Numbered from the stretch's first letter, positions 41,466 through 50,442 are shown. The stretch: 64,000 nt of DNA from JAEWWD01 sp964440115 (GCA_964440115.1 CAYTPV010000007.1:1-64000), one strand, 5' to 3'. Made by a program: numbers and translations. The notes: generated from the sequence alone by a model not told the origin.

Positions 41466-42614
41466 GTGTATCAAAGGAAGATTGCATTAGAATTAAAAAA
41501 GAACGAGGATAAGCGCAAGAAAGGGACTCTAGAATCAATTATTGAAAATCATGTTGAAAAATATAACGCCTATCTAGATATCAATGTTGATTTAGATAAT
41601 TTTGTTGTTGAAATACAAAGCTTGACTGAAGAACTTAATACACAATTATCAAGGCGAAACGCAATTAAGGAAGCAATTGTACGGTATACAAACGATCTTC
41701 GCAATATTACAGAATTATATTCTATTGCCTATTCCAATTACTATGAATTATTGGGTGATGCTGACTATTTAGAACGTTCCATAAAAAAGGACACTATTGT
41801 TTGCCCTATTTGTGGAACTGAACATTCAAATAGCTTCAATAATCGCTTCAATCTGTTTCGTGATATCCAAGAATGCGAACAATTAATGAGTTCATATTTT
41901 GATAAAAAATATGAGCTCGAAAAGCAACTAAGCGAATGTACTGCGGACTTTAATAAACTGAACGAATATATTGAAACGGTTAATTCTATTCTCAATCGAA
42001 AAAGAGACAAACTGGCCTTTAGGGATGTCGTATTGGCCGAAGGTTCAAAATCGATATTGTATGATATGAAAAAAGAACTGGGGCTTATCAGATCTTCTTT
42101 AGCACAGACGGAAGCAGATTTGAAGGATATTACAAAAGAGCAGACGAGAATTTCTAAAGACGGGCGGGATATAACTGATTTGTACCTCGAGCAGCTTAGA
42201 AACTACTTAAGATTACTGGATGTAAATGATATCCGAGAAAACGATGTAAAGAAATTTACAGCATCATTTGCAAGCGGCGGCAATGATCTACCGTGTGCTA
42301 TTCTAGCCCAAGTATATGCAATAGCATACGTTGCAGGAATATATTCACACACTGTTATGGCTCCTATAGTGTTGGATGCAATATTTCAACAAGAACCTGC
42401 AAAGGCTAAGATACAGCAGATATTTAGATTTTTATTAAGAGAACAGCCGCCTGAAACACAACTGATTATTTCTACAACAGAATTATATGGCAATAATCCG
42501 GCGGGAAAGATAATTGTATTAGACAGAGAGAGAGGTCTATTATGCAAAAGTGATTATGACACCATTACCACAGAATTAGAGTGCTTTAAAGCTTTAGCAT
42601 ATGATCAAACATAA
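41466..42614 (+). pseudogene. C-terminal part of an SMC/Rad50-like ATPase
   Basis: A 382-codon frame from a GTG that follows an in-frame stop. It has a long coiled coil with a CPIC zinc-hook-like motif (Cys113, Cys116), an ABC-signature-like segment (FASGGNDLPCAILAQ) and a Walker B-like stretch (APIVLDAIF). No Walker A is present, so the N-terminal ATP-binding half is missing. It abuts the recombinase relic, so an insertion or deletion probably removed the front. It may be from a defence or DNA-processing ATPase; the family is not certain. Confidence 0.6.
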
Positions 42615-42680
42615 ATTGACTACCACAAAGGCTGCTTCGAGCAATTGTTAGTTTGATATCATCGTAAAGGCTAAAATAGA

Positions 42681-42711
42681 AAAAAGGAGCGACTTTTAAT
42701 CGCTCCTTTTT
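42681..42711. terminator. Bidirectional terminator
   Basis: A perfect 11-bp stem aaaaaggagcg with its complement and a nine-base loop, with A and T runs at the ends. It lies between convergent reading frames. Confidence 0.85.
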
Positions 42712-42716
42712 ATAAT

Positions 42717-42932
42717 TCATGCAACCTCGTGCCACCTGTTTTCCCTAGCAAGCACATTCCCGTCATTGTCCCCAAACTTGGGTATCTCCCTATAATGGGG
42801 AAACGTCGCAAGGAACCACCGTTTCACATAGTTGTATGGATTACGTTGCACCCCCGCCATTGTCCTGACTGTTTTAAAATCTTGCCAAATAAATAGGGCA
42901 TCTTGGAGCTTGATACTTCTTGAAGATACCAA
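42717..42932 (-). CDS. Uncertain 71-residue reading frame
   Basis: It lies downstream of the integrase on the same strand and ends at the terminator. The start would be TTG. The peptide (MAGVQRNPYNYVKRWF, then FPHYREIPKFGDN) is well formed but matches no family I know. It may be a small accessory gene or the end of a lost one. Confidence 0.3.
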   Translation of the reverse strand: MVSSRSIKLQDALFIWQDFKTVRTMAGVQRNPYNYVKRWFLATFPHYREIPKFGDNDGNVLARENRWHEVA

Positions 42933-42993
42933 TCATGATGCAGTAAGTTGATTTGGGTTGTAGTATTTTCTATAAAGTTTGTATGGACTTCTA

Positions 42994-43893
42994 TCAAAGA
43001 TGCGCCAATACGCCTGTTCTTCTAGCTGTACGCAAAATCTGAGCGTCCTGCATCGATTCTAGGTATCTTTGCGTGATTGCAACACTTTCATGCCCTAAAA
43101 GCCGGCTAAGGCTATATAAGTCAAGCCCGTTTTTTAACTGTAGTTGCGCAAAGGTGTGCCTACAGGTATGAGGCGAGACTCTTACCATAGGATTCACATT
43201 TACTGCTGCCGCCGCATTCTTAATGAACTTCGAAATTCCTTCCTCAGTCAACCGTTTTCCATTCTTGCTTAGAAACACAAGGTCACTCTCGCGCCTGTAC
43301 TGAAAATAGGCGTTTCGGACTTGTAAGTATTTCATTAACCATTTCGCAACCATTGGGTTTTTGGGGACAACACGTTCCTTTCTTCCTTTTCCATAAATGC
43401 AAAAGTAGGTGTCTCTTATTTGGTCCAAGCGCATATTGATAAGCTCCCCGAGGCGAATGCCCGTATTGAAGAAAATCATAAGTATTATCTTGTTTCGGAT
43501 GCTCAGATAGTCCATTCCATTGTAGTAGTTGATGATCTTTGTTATTTCCTCATCGGAGAAGGTATGTATGAGGACTTTTGGTTGTTTCAAATTCTTGATC
43601 TTCTCAGTTAAAAGTGAGCTGGTATAACCTTCATTAAACGCATAACGAGACAGGCATTTTATTGATTTCAGAATGTCATTGATATAGGACGGCTTATTTC
43701 CTCTTCGCTCATAGCTGACAAGAAATTCTTTTATCATCTGCGGCCTTATCTGTTCTACTTCAGAAATATTTTGCCGTTCTAGGAACGCAAGGAAATAAGA
43801 GATTTGTGTTTGATAGAACTTGACCGTTCTGGGCGAGAGATTCCGCACATAGCAATCGAATTCAAACTCTTTGGCTAACTCTTTGAGCAACAT
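42994..43893 (-). CDS. Tyrosine recombinase (island integrase)
   Basis: A 299-residue XerC/D-like integrase. An N-terminal SAM-like domain covers residues 8-90; catalytic residues are Arg147 (NTGIRLGE), Lys169 or nearby, His242 and Arg245 (PHTCRHTF), His268 (LGHES) and Tyr277 (QRYLE). All five are kept, so it should be active. The ATG at 43891-43893 has gagg nine bases upstream; a TTG 21 bases earlier is rejected. The ribosome site lies inside the 3' arm of the hairpin at 43900-43940. The position beside the gap repeat marks it as the enzyme that placed the island. Confidence 0.92.
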   Translation of the reverse strand: MLLKELAKEFEFDCYVRNLSPRTVKFYQTQISYFLAFLERQNISEVEQIRPQMIKEFLVSYERRGNKPSYINDILKSIKCLSRYAFNEGYTSSLLTEKIKNLKQPKVLIHTFSDEEITKIINYYNGMDYLSIRNKIILMIFFNTGIRLGELINMRLDQIRDTYFCIYGKGRKERVVPKNPMVAKWLMKYLQVRNAYFQYRRESDLVFLSKNGKRLTEEGISKFIKNAAAAVNVNPMVRVSPHTCRHTFAQLQLKNGLDLYSLSRLLGHESVAITQRYLESMQDAQILRTARRTGVLAHL

Positions 43894-43899
43894 AAAAAC

Positions 43900-43940
43900 A
43901 TACCTCTTTCTCAAAGCTTTACACTCAAAGAAAGAGGTAT
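43900..43940 (-). terminator. Hairpin overlapping the int ribosome site
   Basis: Arms atacctctttc and gaaagaggtat with a 19-base loop, then gttttt on the minus strand. It is about 80 percent like the hairpin at 29521-29562. It can end gap transcripts, and its 3' arm contains the int gagg site. Confidence 0.65.
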
Positions 43941-43962
43941 GATAACGCTTTTGGATTTTGTA

Positions 43963-43995
43963 CGGTTATCGTACCATGCGCGGTTTATCGTACCA
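43963..43995. repeat. Direct repeats between int and the right attachment repeat
   Basis: cggttatcgtacca at 43963 and cggtttatcgtacca at 43981, 18 bases apart, with a weaker gtttatcggcac near 44017. The placing fits arm-type integrase or excisionase sites. Confidence 0.55.
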
Positions 43996-44062
43996 CAAAG
44001 ATACCCAAACCTTAACGTTTATCGGCACGCCCGCAACAGAAAACCCAGCCAAATCGGTTGTT

Positions 44063-45076
44063 TTACTTCGCGTCGACCTTCGCCATGTGGACGATGAGGT
44101 CGAGGACCTTGTTGGAATAACCCCACTCGTTGTCATACCAGGCAACCAGCTTGACGAAATGATCGTTGAGGCTGATACCTGCGCCGGCATCGAATATGGA
44201 AGTACGGGAGTCGGTGATAAAGTCGGAAGAAACGACCTGATCCTCGGTGTAGCCGATGATGCCGGCCCATTCCGGGCTTTCGGAAGCGGCCTTCATGGTT
44301 GCCTTGATCTCGTCGTAGGTCGCAGCCTTATCCAGGCGGCAGGTAAGGTCAACAACGGAAACGTCCGCCGTGGGCACGCGGAAGGACATACCGGTCAGCT
44401 TGCCGTTCAGGGAGGGGATAACCTTGCCGACTGCCTTGGCGGCGCCGGTGGAGCTGGGGATGATGTTGAACGCCGCGCCGCGGCCGCCGCGCCAATCCTT
44501 GGCGGAGGGGCCGTCCACCGTTTTCTGGGTAGCGGTGGTGGCATGCACGGTGGTCATAAGGCCTTCAACGATGCCGAACTTGTCGTGAATGACCTTAGCC
44601 AGAGGAGCAAGGCAGTTGGTGGTGCAGGATGCGTTGGAAACCACCTTCATGTCTTTGTTGTATTTATCCTGGTTAACGCCCATAACAAACATGGGAGCAT
44701 CAGCCGACGGAGCGGAGATAACGACCTTCTTGGCGCCGCCGACGAAGTGGGCGGATGCTTTTTCGGTGGTGGTGAATACGCCGGTGGATTCCACGACATA
44801 ATCCGCACCGCACTCGCTCCAGGGGATGGTGGTGGGATCTTTGGCAGCGTATACGCTGATTTCCTTGCCGTTTACAACCAGCTTGCCGTCCTTGGTGTGG
44901 GCTTCGCCCTTGAACTTGCCATGCACGGTATCATAGGTCAGCATGTAAACCATGTATTCCAAGTCGATAAAAGGATCGTTAATACCTACCACTTCTACTT
45001 CCGGGTTGGCGACGGAAGCACGGAACACGAGACGACCGATGCGGCCAAAACCGTTGATGCCTACCTTAACTGCCAT
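44063..45076 (-). CDS. gapA: Glyceraldehyde-3-phosphate dehydrogenase
   Basis: A 337-residue type I GAPDH: NAD-binding GINGFGRIGRLVFRA, catalytic Cys151 in SNASCTTNCLAP, and His178 in TTVHATTATQ. It oxidises glyceraldehyde 3-phosphate to 1,3-bisphosphoglycerate with NAD. aaaggag precedes the ATG. It is intact although the island begins right after its stop codon; its last 98 bases are also the right attachment repeat. The native terminator seems to have moved to 29521-29562, and a similar hairpin near int now serves. Confidence 0.96.
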   Translation of the reverse strand: MAVKVGINGFGRIGRLVFRASVANPEVEVVGINDPFIDLEYMVYMLTYDTVHGKFKGEAHTKDGKLVVNGKEISVYAAKDPTTIPWSECGADYVVESTGVFTTTEKASAHFVGGAKKVVISAPSADAPMFVMGVNQDKYNKDMKVVSNASCTTNCLAPLAKVIHDKFGIVEGLMTTVHATTATQKTVDGPSAKDWRGGRGAAFNIIPSSTGAAKAVGKVIPSLNGKLTGMSFRVPTADVSVVDLTCRLDKAATYDEIKATMKAASESPEWAGIIGYTEDQVVSSDFITDSRTSIFDAGAGISLNDHFVKLVAWYDNEWGYSNKVLDLIVHMAKVDAK

Positions 45077-45161
45077 TTTCCTTATCTCCTTTGCTTTATG
45101 ATGTATATTAAGTTATAGTTTAAGCCCATATAAATAATATAAGGCAATAAAACCTTTGCTT

Positions 45162-45190
45162 ATACTATCGCATTTTTTGGGCTTATGCAA
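45162..45190 (-). promoter_or_regulatory. gapA promoter
   Basis: Minus-strand TTGCAT, 17 bases, TAGTAT, about 85 bases ahead of the start. Confidence 0.45.
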
Positions 45191-45228
45191 GAGCCATTTG
45201 CCCATTATTCGTTAATATTAACACAGAC

Positions 45229-45250
45229 AGGCCGGACATACGTCCGGCCT
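45229..45250. terminator. Terminator after the M29 gene
   Basis: A perfect nine-base stem aggccggac with its complement and a four-base loop, 18 bases past the aminopeptidase stop. Confidence 0.7.
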
Positions 45251-45268
45251 ATGGAAACAGCCTGTATT

Positions 45269-46399
45269 TCAGGTGTTTTGGCCTTCCAGCAAAGCCTGCG
45301 GATTAAGAGGCTGCAAGTCTTTCGGCACGAACATGCCGTCCTTACGGATAAGTACGTCGTCAAACCACATCTCGCCGCCGCCATAGGCAGGTGTCTGTAT
45401 GCATACAAGGTCCCAATGCAAGGCCGACTTATTGCCGTTAAACGCGTCGTCGTAACAGCATCCCGGCGTGAAGTGGAAGCTGCCGGCGATCTTCTCATCA
45501 AAAAGCGTATCCTTCATGGGCTTATTGATATAGGGGTTCACGCCTATGGCGAATTCACCCACATATCGTGCGCCTTCATCCATATCAAACACCTTGGTAA
45601 TACGTTCGGTATCGTTGGACTGCGAATCGACGATTTTTCCATCTTTAAAAGTCAGACGGATATCCGTAAACGTAAAGCCGTCATGTACGGAAGGGGTATT
45701 GTAAGTGAGCACGCCATTGATGCTGGTTTTCACCGGGGCTGTGAATATTTCTCCGTCGGGTATGTTCATATGCCCTGCACAGATGACGGCCGGTATACCC
45801 TTAATAGAAAAGCTCAAATCTGTGCCCGGGCCTTTTATGGATACTTTATCCGTGCGTTCCATCAGCTCTTTGAGCGGCTGCATAGCCTTTTCCATGCGTG
45901 AATAATCAAGGTTGCAGACGTTGAAATAATAATCCTCAAATGCTTCCGTGCTCATGGCGGCAAGCTGCGCCATGCTGGGATTCGGATATCTGAGCACCAC
46001 CCATTTTGTTTTCGGTACGCGGATATGGCTGTGCACCGGTTCCCAGTACAGGCGCTGGTTGCGCTCTATCTGTGCCTGCGGAACATCGGAAAGCTCGGAT
46101 GCGTTGCTGCCGCCGCGTATGCCGATATATGCCTGCATGCGGGACATCATTTCGCCGTCCAGTTCAGCCCGCAGTTTTAACTGCTCGTCAGTACAGCCCA
46201 TCAGCAGTGCCCGGTCTATGCTTTTTTCTCCGAGCCATACAAAGGGCACACCTCCGGCGGCGTAAGCTTCCTGAATAAGTGCCTGTGTAAGCGGCTCGTT
46301 GCCGCCAATGGATTCTATGAGCACTTTTTCGCCAGCCTGCAGGTCGCATGAAAAGCGAATGAGATTTTTAGCGAGAATTCGGATACGAGGATCGACCAT
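45269..46399 (-). CDS. M29-family aminopeptidase
   Basis: A 376-residue metallo-aminopeptidase of family M29 (AmpS, AmpT). Candidate ligands of its two-metal site are visible: PDGEIFTAP, VGEFAIGVNP, SFHFTPG and ALHWDLV. It removes N-terminal residues from peptides in the cytoplasm. It is last of three closely spaced minus-strand genes, 32 bases after the small membrane protein, so cotranscription is likely although the functions look unrelated. Confidence 0.93.
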   Translation of the reverse strand: MVDPRIRILAKNLIRFSCDLQAGEKVLIESIGGNEPLTQALIQEAYAAGGVPFVWLGEKSIDRALLMGCTDEQLKLRAELDGEMMSRMQAYIGIRGGSNASELSDVPQAQIERNQRLYWEPVHSHIRVPKTKWVVLRYPNPSMAQLAAMSTEAFEDYYFNVCNLDYSRMEKAMQPLKELMERTDKVSIKGPGTDLSFSIKGIPAVICAGHMNIPDGEIFTAPVKTSINGVLTYNTPSVHDGFTFTDIRLTFKDGKIVDSQSNDTERITKVFDMDEGARYVGEFAIGVNPYINKPMKDTLFDEKIAGSFHFTPGCCYDDAFNGNKSALHWDLVCIQTPAYGGGEMWFDDVLIRKDGMFVPKDLQPLNPQALLEGQNT

Positions 46400-46431
46400 T
46401 ATTCTTCTCCTTTGCCAGCTTCTATTTGCTG

Positions 46432-46809
46432 TTATCCTTTGCTGCGCCTGCCCCGATTATCCGTCGGACGCTTCCTTGAGCCGGTTTTTGAGCCGGGTCC
46501 GGTACGGTTGGTGGCATTGTCCTGCTCTCTGAGGAGACCTAAAACAATTGCACAGTTGAATCCGATTGTTACGCCCTCGAGAGACTGCGCTACAGACGCA
46601 CTCAGCTGCAGCATCTGCGAAACAACCAATACGAGGGTTGCAAGCAGCGTGCCAATCAGCAATACGGCAAGCAGGCCTTTGGTCTTGGTATTCAGGTGCA
46701 TATTGCGCCTGAGCCAGGCAGGAAAATTCAATTTTGTGAACAGCAGCATGGAGAGGCCAAGGCCGGCGATAAGACCTACCGCCGTGTAAATCGACCAAAA
46801 CTCAAACAT
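46432..46809 (-). CDS. Small membrane protein of unknown function
   Basis: A 125-residue protein with three hydrophobic segments (near residues 6-24, 46-66 and 77-91) and a basic, Arg/Lys/Gly-rich C-terminal tail. I do not recognise the family. The ATG at 46807-46809 is preferred to one nine codons upstream, which has no ribosome site. It lies between the glycosyltransferase and the aminopeptidase on the same strand. Confidence 0.7.
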   Translation of the reverse strand: MFEFWSIYTAVGLIAGLGLSMLLFTKLNFPAWLRRNMHLNTKTKGLLAVLLIGTLLATLVLVVSQMLQLSASVAQSLEGVTIGFNCAIVLGLLREQDNATNRTGPGSKTGSRKRPTDNRGRRSKG

Positions 46810-46863
46810 AGTTCCACCATCCTTAGTTATTATCATGTGCGTTTGCAGTGAATATGATTGCCG

Positions 46864-47790
46864 TTAGCATCCATGACGTTCCTTCACAATATACAAAGGA
46901 CGTCCTTTCAATTCGTCATACATACGGCTGATATATGCGCCCTGTATGCCCATGGCGGTAAGCATGGCTCCCTGCAGGAACACGATGCCGTCCACTGCCC
47001 AAAGCCAGGGAGCCACGCCAATGGTTGCGGCAAGCACAATAAGTGCTATCAGACCAAGACCTGCGAAACACATCAACCACAGACCAATCCAGCCGGGCAA
47101 AGTCAGCGGACGGGAGGAAAAGCCTGTGATACCGTCAAACGCAAGTTTGAGCATTTTTTTGAGCGTGTACTTTGTTTTGCCTGCATATCGTTCGGCACGG
47201 ACATATTCAAGCGGTTCGGCAGTGAAACCCATCCAGGCCGACATGCCGCGCAAAAACCGGTTATGTTCCCGCATATGAAGGAATTCGTCGGCGACCGCTC
47301 TGTCCAGCAGACGGAAATCGCCGCTGTCCAGCGGAATAGGATACGCGCTCATCATAGAAAGAATGCGATAATAAAGGAATGCCGTTAGCAGCTTAAATGC
47401 GGTTTCACCCTGTCGTTTCTGGCGTTTGCCGTATACGATCTGCGCGCCCTGCTCCCAGCGTTCCACCATCTTTCCAATCAGCTCGGGTGGGTCCTGCAAG
47501 TCTACGTCTATCACGATAAGCGCGTCGCCCTTTGCGATATCCATACCTGCCGTGACGGCAAGCTGATGGCCGAAATTGCGTGAAAACGAAAGCACGCGTA
47601 CGGCATCGTTCTGCTTTGCAAACGAACGGAGGATAGCAAGCGATCCGTCCTTGCTGCCGTCGTCTACATAAATCAACTCATAAGGATAACCTATAGCTTT
47701 CATTGCGGCATCGAACCGCTCGTAAGAAGCAGGCAGTACTTCCTGCTCGTTGAATACGGGAATGATAACGGAAAGAAGCTTGTCCTTCAT
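46864..47790 (-). CDS. DPM1/GtrB-type glycosyltransferase family 2
   Basis: A 308-residue membrane glycosyltransferase. GT2 motifs: VIIPVFNEQEVL, YVDDGSKDGS, IDVDLQDPPE. Two membrane spans lie near residues 230-255 and 265-290, as in GtrB. It should move a sugar from a nucleotide sugar to undecaprenyl phosphate for wall or envelope glycosylation. The ATG at 47788-47790 follows gggagg. No acceptor-modifying partner is nearby. Confidence 0.9.
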   Translation of the reverse strand: MKDKLLSVIIPVFNEQEVLPASYERFDAAMKAIGYPYELIYVDDGSKDGSLAILRSFAKQNDAVRVLSFSRNFGHQLAVTAGMDIAKGDALIVIDVDLQDPPELIGKMVERWEQGAQIVYGKRQKRQGETAFKLLTAFLYYRILSMMSAYPIPLDSGDFRLLDRAVADEFLHMREHNRFLRGMSAWMGFTAEPLEYVRAERYAGKTKYTLKKMLKLAFDGITGFSSRPLTLPGWIGLWLMCFAGLGLIALIVLAATIGVAPWLWAVDGIVFLQGAMLTAMGIQGAYISRMYDELKGRPLYIVKERHGC

Positions 47791-47942
47791 ATGTCCTCCC
47801 ATGTGGCTGTTTTGCCTGATTGACGCTTGTTTTGGCTCTTGCGTCTTTGTAACATTATATCCATTTTTATCACAGGAAACAATCTAAATCGCCAGCGTCC
47901 AAATTATTCGGACATGTGGCCGTATTTGTCGACAAAAAACGA

Positions 47943-47970
47943 TTGCAATACCGTATTGTTAGGGTATAAT
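47943..47970 (+). promoter_or_regulatory. Possible fba promoter
   Basis: TTGCAA, 16 bases, TATAAT. It is very close to the ribosome site at 47977-47983, so the leader would be very short. Confidence 0.4.
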
Positions 47971-47993
47971 ACAAACAAAGGAGCGTGATGAAA

Positions 47994-48929
47994 ATGGCAC
48001 TGGTTACCAGCACGGAAATGTTCAAAAAGGCATATGCGGGCGGTTATGCGATCGGCGCGTTTAACGTGAACAACATGGAGATCATCCAGGGGATCACCGA
48101 AGCGGCCAAAGAAACGCAGTCTCCGTTGATTCTGCAGGTTTCCGCAGGCGCACGCAAATACGCCAATCATACCTATTTAATGAAACTGGTAGAAGCAGCG
48201 ATTATAGAGACCAATCTGCCTATCTGCCTGCATCTTGATCATGGCGATACTTTTGAGCTGTGCAAGAGCTGCATTGACGGCGGGTTTACGTCCGTTATGA
48301 TCGACGGTTCGCACCATCCATACGAAGAGAACATCGCGCTCACCCGTAAGGTTGTAGAGTATGCGCACGATCGCGGCGTTGTTGTGGAAGGCGAACTCGG
48401 TCGTCTGGCCGGCATTGAAGATGCTGTAAACGTCAACGCGGAGGATGCTTCCTATACCCGCCCCGAAGAAGTGCATGATTTTGTAACCCGCACCGGCGTA
48501 GATTCACTTGCCATTGCCATTGGCACCAGCCATGGCGCATATAAATTCAAGCCCGGCACAAAGCCGCAGCTGCGCTTTGATATTCTCGAACGTATTCAGC
48601 AGCTTCTGCCTGAGTACCCCATCGTACTTCATGGCGCATCTTCTGTTGTGCAGGAGTTTGTAACCATGATCAACGAAAACGGCGGCAATATGCCCGGCGC
48701 TATCGGCGTACCTGAGGATATGCTGCGCAAGGCTGCGAGCATGGCGGTATGCAAAATCAATATTGACAGCGACCTGCGGCTTGCGATGACAGGAACCGTC
48801 CGCAAATACCTTGCGGATCATCCGGATCATTTCGATCCCCGCCAGTACCTCAAACCTGCCCGCGACGCGATTAAGGAAATGGTCAAGCACAAAATCGTCA
48901 ACGTGCTCGGCAGCGACGGGAAGGCGTAA
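47994..48929 (+). CDS. fba: Class II fructose-bisphosphate aldolase
   Basis: A 311-residue zinc aldolase. AYAGGYAIGAFNVNNME and HLDHGD (catalytic Asp82, zinc His83) are diagnostic. It splits fructose 1,6-bisphosphate into dihydroxyacetone phosphate and glyceraldehyde 3-phosphate. Three in-frame starts are near; the ATG at 47994 is best spaced from aaaggag and matches the usual MALV start. It takes the products of fruK and feeds gapA. Confidence 0.95.
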   Translation: MALVTSTEMFKKAYAGGYAIGAFNVNNMEIIQGITEAAKETQSPLILQVSAGARKYANHTYLMKLVEAAIIETNLPICLHLDHGDTFELCKSCIDGGFTSVMIDGSHHPYEENIALTRKVVEYAHDRGVVVEGELGRLAGIEDAVNVNAEDASYTRPEEVHDFVTRTGVDSLAIAIGTSHGAYKFKPGTKPQLRFDILERIQQLLPEYPIVLHGASSVVQEFVTMINENGGNMPGAIGVPEDMLRKAASMAVCKINIDSDLRLAMTGTVRKYLADHPDHFDPRQYLKPARDAIKEMVKHKIVNVLGSDGKA

Positions 48930-48938
48930 AAATGGCAT

Positions 48939-48972
48939 AAAGCGGACGGGGTGAGCCTCCGTCCGCTTTTTG
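48939..48972 (+). terminator. fba terminator
   Basis: An 11-bp stem aaagcggacgg with its complement and a nine-base loop, then tttttg. Confidence 0.88.
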
Positions 48973-49123
48973 TATACCCTGCGTTTTTTTGGCTGCATTT
49001 TTTGACGCAGCGAGTTCACAAAAATGCCTCTGACGGATTGCAGGGATTTTGTACATACTTGTAGAATAGAACATTAGTAGCGCGCAGTCTAAGATCAATG
49101 CGCGCCGGAAGGAGTTGACTAGC

Positions 49124-49663
49124 ATGCGTATTTCAATCTCCGGAAAAAACATCGAAGTATCCGACTACCTGCGCGACCTCATCAACAAGAAGGTCGGCAA
49201 ACTGGAACGGTATTTCCCCAAGGATACCGAAATCCAGGTAACCATGGCCGTTGAACGGAACCGGCATATCGTTGAGGTAACAATCCCGTACGAGAACATC
49301 ATTCTGCGTGGCGAGGAGGTAACTGGCGACATGTACGCTTCTATCGACAATGTGCTCGACAAACTGGAGAAGCAGATATTCAAACACCGTACCCGCCTTG
49401 AGAAAAACCTGAAATCCGGCGCGTTCAGGTATGATTCTCCCGTTTATGGAGAGTCCTATGAAGATGCAGCGGATGAACAGGGCCCCAGCATCGTGCGTGT
49501 CAAGCGTTTCCCCATCAAGCCCATGAGCGAGGAAGAGGCAATGCTGCAGATGTCGCTGCTGGGTCACTCGTTCTTTGTGTTTGAAAACGCGAGTACGCGG
49601 GATATCAATGTGCTGTATGTTCGCCGCGACGGGAACTATGGTCTTATAGAACCGGAGCGCTGA
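49124..49663 (+). CDS. hpf: Long-form ribosome hibernation factor
   Basis: A 179-residue HPF. The N-terminal S30AE domain (MRISISGKNIEVSDYLRD, KLERYF) binds the 30S subunit. The C-terminal domain (IVRVKRFPIKPMSEEEA, then NVLYVRRDGNYGLIEP) drives 100S dimers in resting cells. Length and both domains fit the Firmicutes long form. The ATG at 49124 is nine bases from ggaaggag; a TTG three codons earlier is too close. Confidence 0.94.
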   Translation: MRISISGKNIEVSDYLRDLINKKVGKLERYFPKDTEIQVTMAVERNRHIVEVTIPYENIILRGEEVTGDMYASIDNVLDKLEKQIFKHRTRLEKNLKSGAFRYDSPVYGESYEDAADEQGPSIVRVKRFPIKPMSEEEAMLQMSLLGHSFFVFENASTRDINVLYVRRDGNYGLIEPER

Positions 49664-49678
49664 GCCGCAATATAACGG

Positions 49679-49707
49679 CGGGCGGGTCAAATGACCCGCC
49701 CGTTTTT
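49679..49707. terminator. hpf-yedF bidirectional terminator
   Basis: An 11-base GC-rich stem (cgggcgggtca and complement) followed by ttttt. Confidence 0.82.
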
Positions 49708-49722
49708 CATTCGCATATATCG

Positions 49723-50328
49723 TTATACTGTGATGACTTTTCCAGCCTTTTGCATGGCGGATAGAATTTCATACATGTTGCTGACAGTTCCTGCTTTTAA
49801 TTGATCTGTCAGCCCGTAAAAATTCAGGCAGGTTCCGCAAACAAGTATTTGTACACCTTTTTCTGTCAGCACATGCAGGCTGTCGATGATCTGTTGCTCG
49901 TTACCCGCGGCAAGCTTTACGCCGGCATTCATGAACAACAGGTATTGAGGCAGAGCATCGCTTTGTGACAATGTATATAGGAACATTTTCATCAAAGAAT
50001 ATCCCAGCGTGGGGTCCCCGTCTCCAACAAAATCCTTGCCGACGAATACCGCATACCCCGTTTCAGGAGCACAACTGATGACGGGAAGCGGGGTCTGCTC
50101 CAGCGGACTGCCGGAGGACTGGCCTGTGATTATTACAGAAAAACCGCCCTCAACAGGCTGGCTTTGTATCTGCCTGCCGCCGGATTGCGCAAGCCTCGTG
50201 AGGTTTTGTACCGCGATTGCGTTATCCACCAGTATTTCCACAGTATCGTTTCCTTCGTCCAGCGCTTTTTTCGCAAGAATCACAGGCTGCGGGCATTGTA
50301 GACCCTTTGCATTGAGTTGTATCTTCAT
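49723..50328 (-). CDS. yedF: YedF-like sulphur/selenium relay protein
   Basis: A 201-residue protein: an N-terminal TusA/SirA domain with active Cys12 (KGLQCPQPVILAKKAL) and a C-terminal DsrE-like domain with CGTC near residue 165. This two-domain form is the YedF family, often beside selenium-metabolism genes (family knowledge). It is thought to carry sulphur or selenium as a persulphide or perselenide. The ATG at 50326-50328 follows aaggag; 27 upstream codons lack a site. It is divergent from a DUF3343 gene of the same functional group. No selA, selB or selD is in the window. Confidence 0.88.
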   Translation of the reverse strand: MKIQLNAKGLQCPQPVILAKKALDEGNDTVEILVDNAIAVQNLTRLAQSGGRQIQSQPVEGGFSVIITGQSSGSPLEQTPLPVISCAPETGYAVFVGKDFVGDGDPTLGYSLMKMFLYTLSQSDALPQYLLFMNAGVKLAAGNEQQIIDSLHVLTEKGVQILVCGTCLNFYGLTDQLKAGTVSNMYEILSAMQKAGKVITV

Positions 50329-50390
50329 GACTTTCTCCTTATATTTCACATGTCGGTCGTTGTCCTTATTTGAGCATAATGCTATACGCA

Positions 50391-50419
50391 TTGTCAATAC
50401 AAAATTCACATGCTATACT
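50391..50419 (+). promoter_or_regulatory. Promoter of the DUF3343-tcdA unit
   Basis: TTGTCA, 17 bases, TATACT, 23 bases before the DUF3343 start. Confidence 0.65.
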
Positions 50420-50442
50420 CAACCACGACAGGAGGCGACAGC

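Larger units (their letters stand above)
29596..44160. mobile_element. Integrative island inserted at the 3' end of gap
   Basis: The island is bounded by a 98-bp direct repeat (29596-29693 and 44063-44160) that is the 3' end of gap, and carries a tyrosine recombinase whose start is 170 bases from the right repeat. The body is AT-richer than both flanks. Cargo: TetR, cheW, a chemoreceptor, two c-di-GMP proteins, a resolvase and decayed fragments. No conjugation or replication gene is seen, so it is an integrated genomic island, mobilisable only with help, or partly decayed. The gap copy on the right stays full length, as expected when att sites carry the gene end. Confidence 0.82.

Noticed and set aside
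43958..45118. A 386-codon plus-strand frame opposite gapA
   Set aside because: Antisense shadow of gapA in a codon-biased gene; composition is Gly/Ala/His-rich without motifs.
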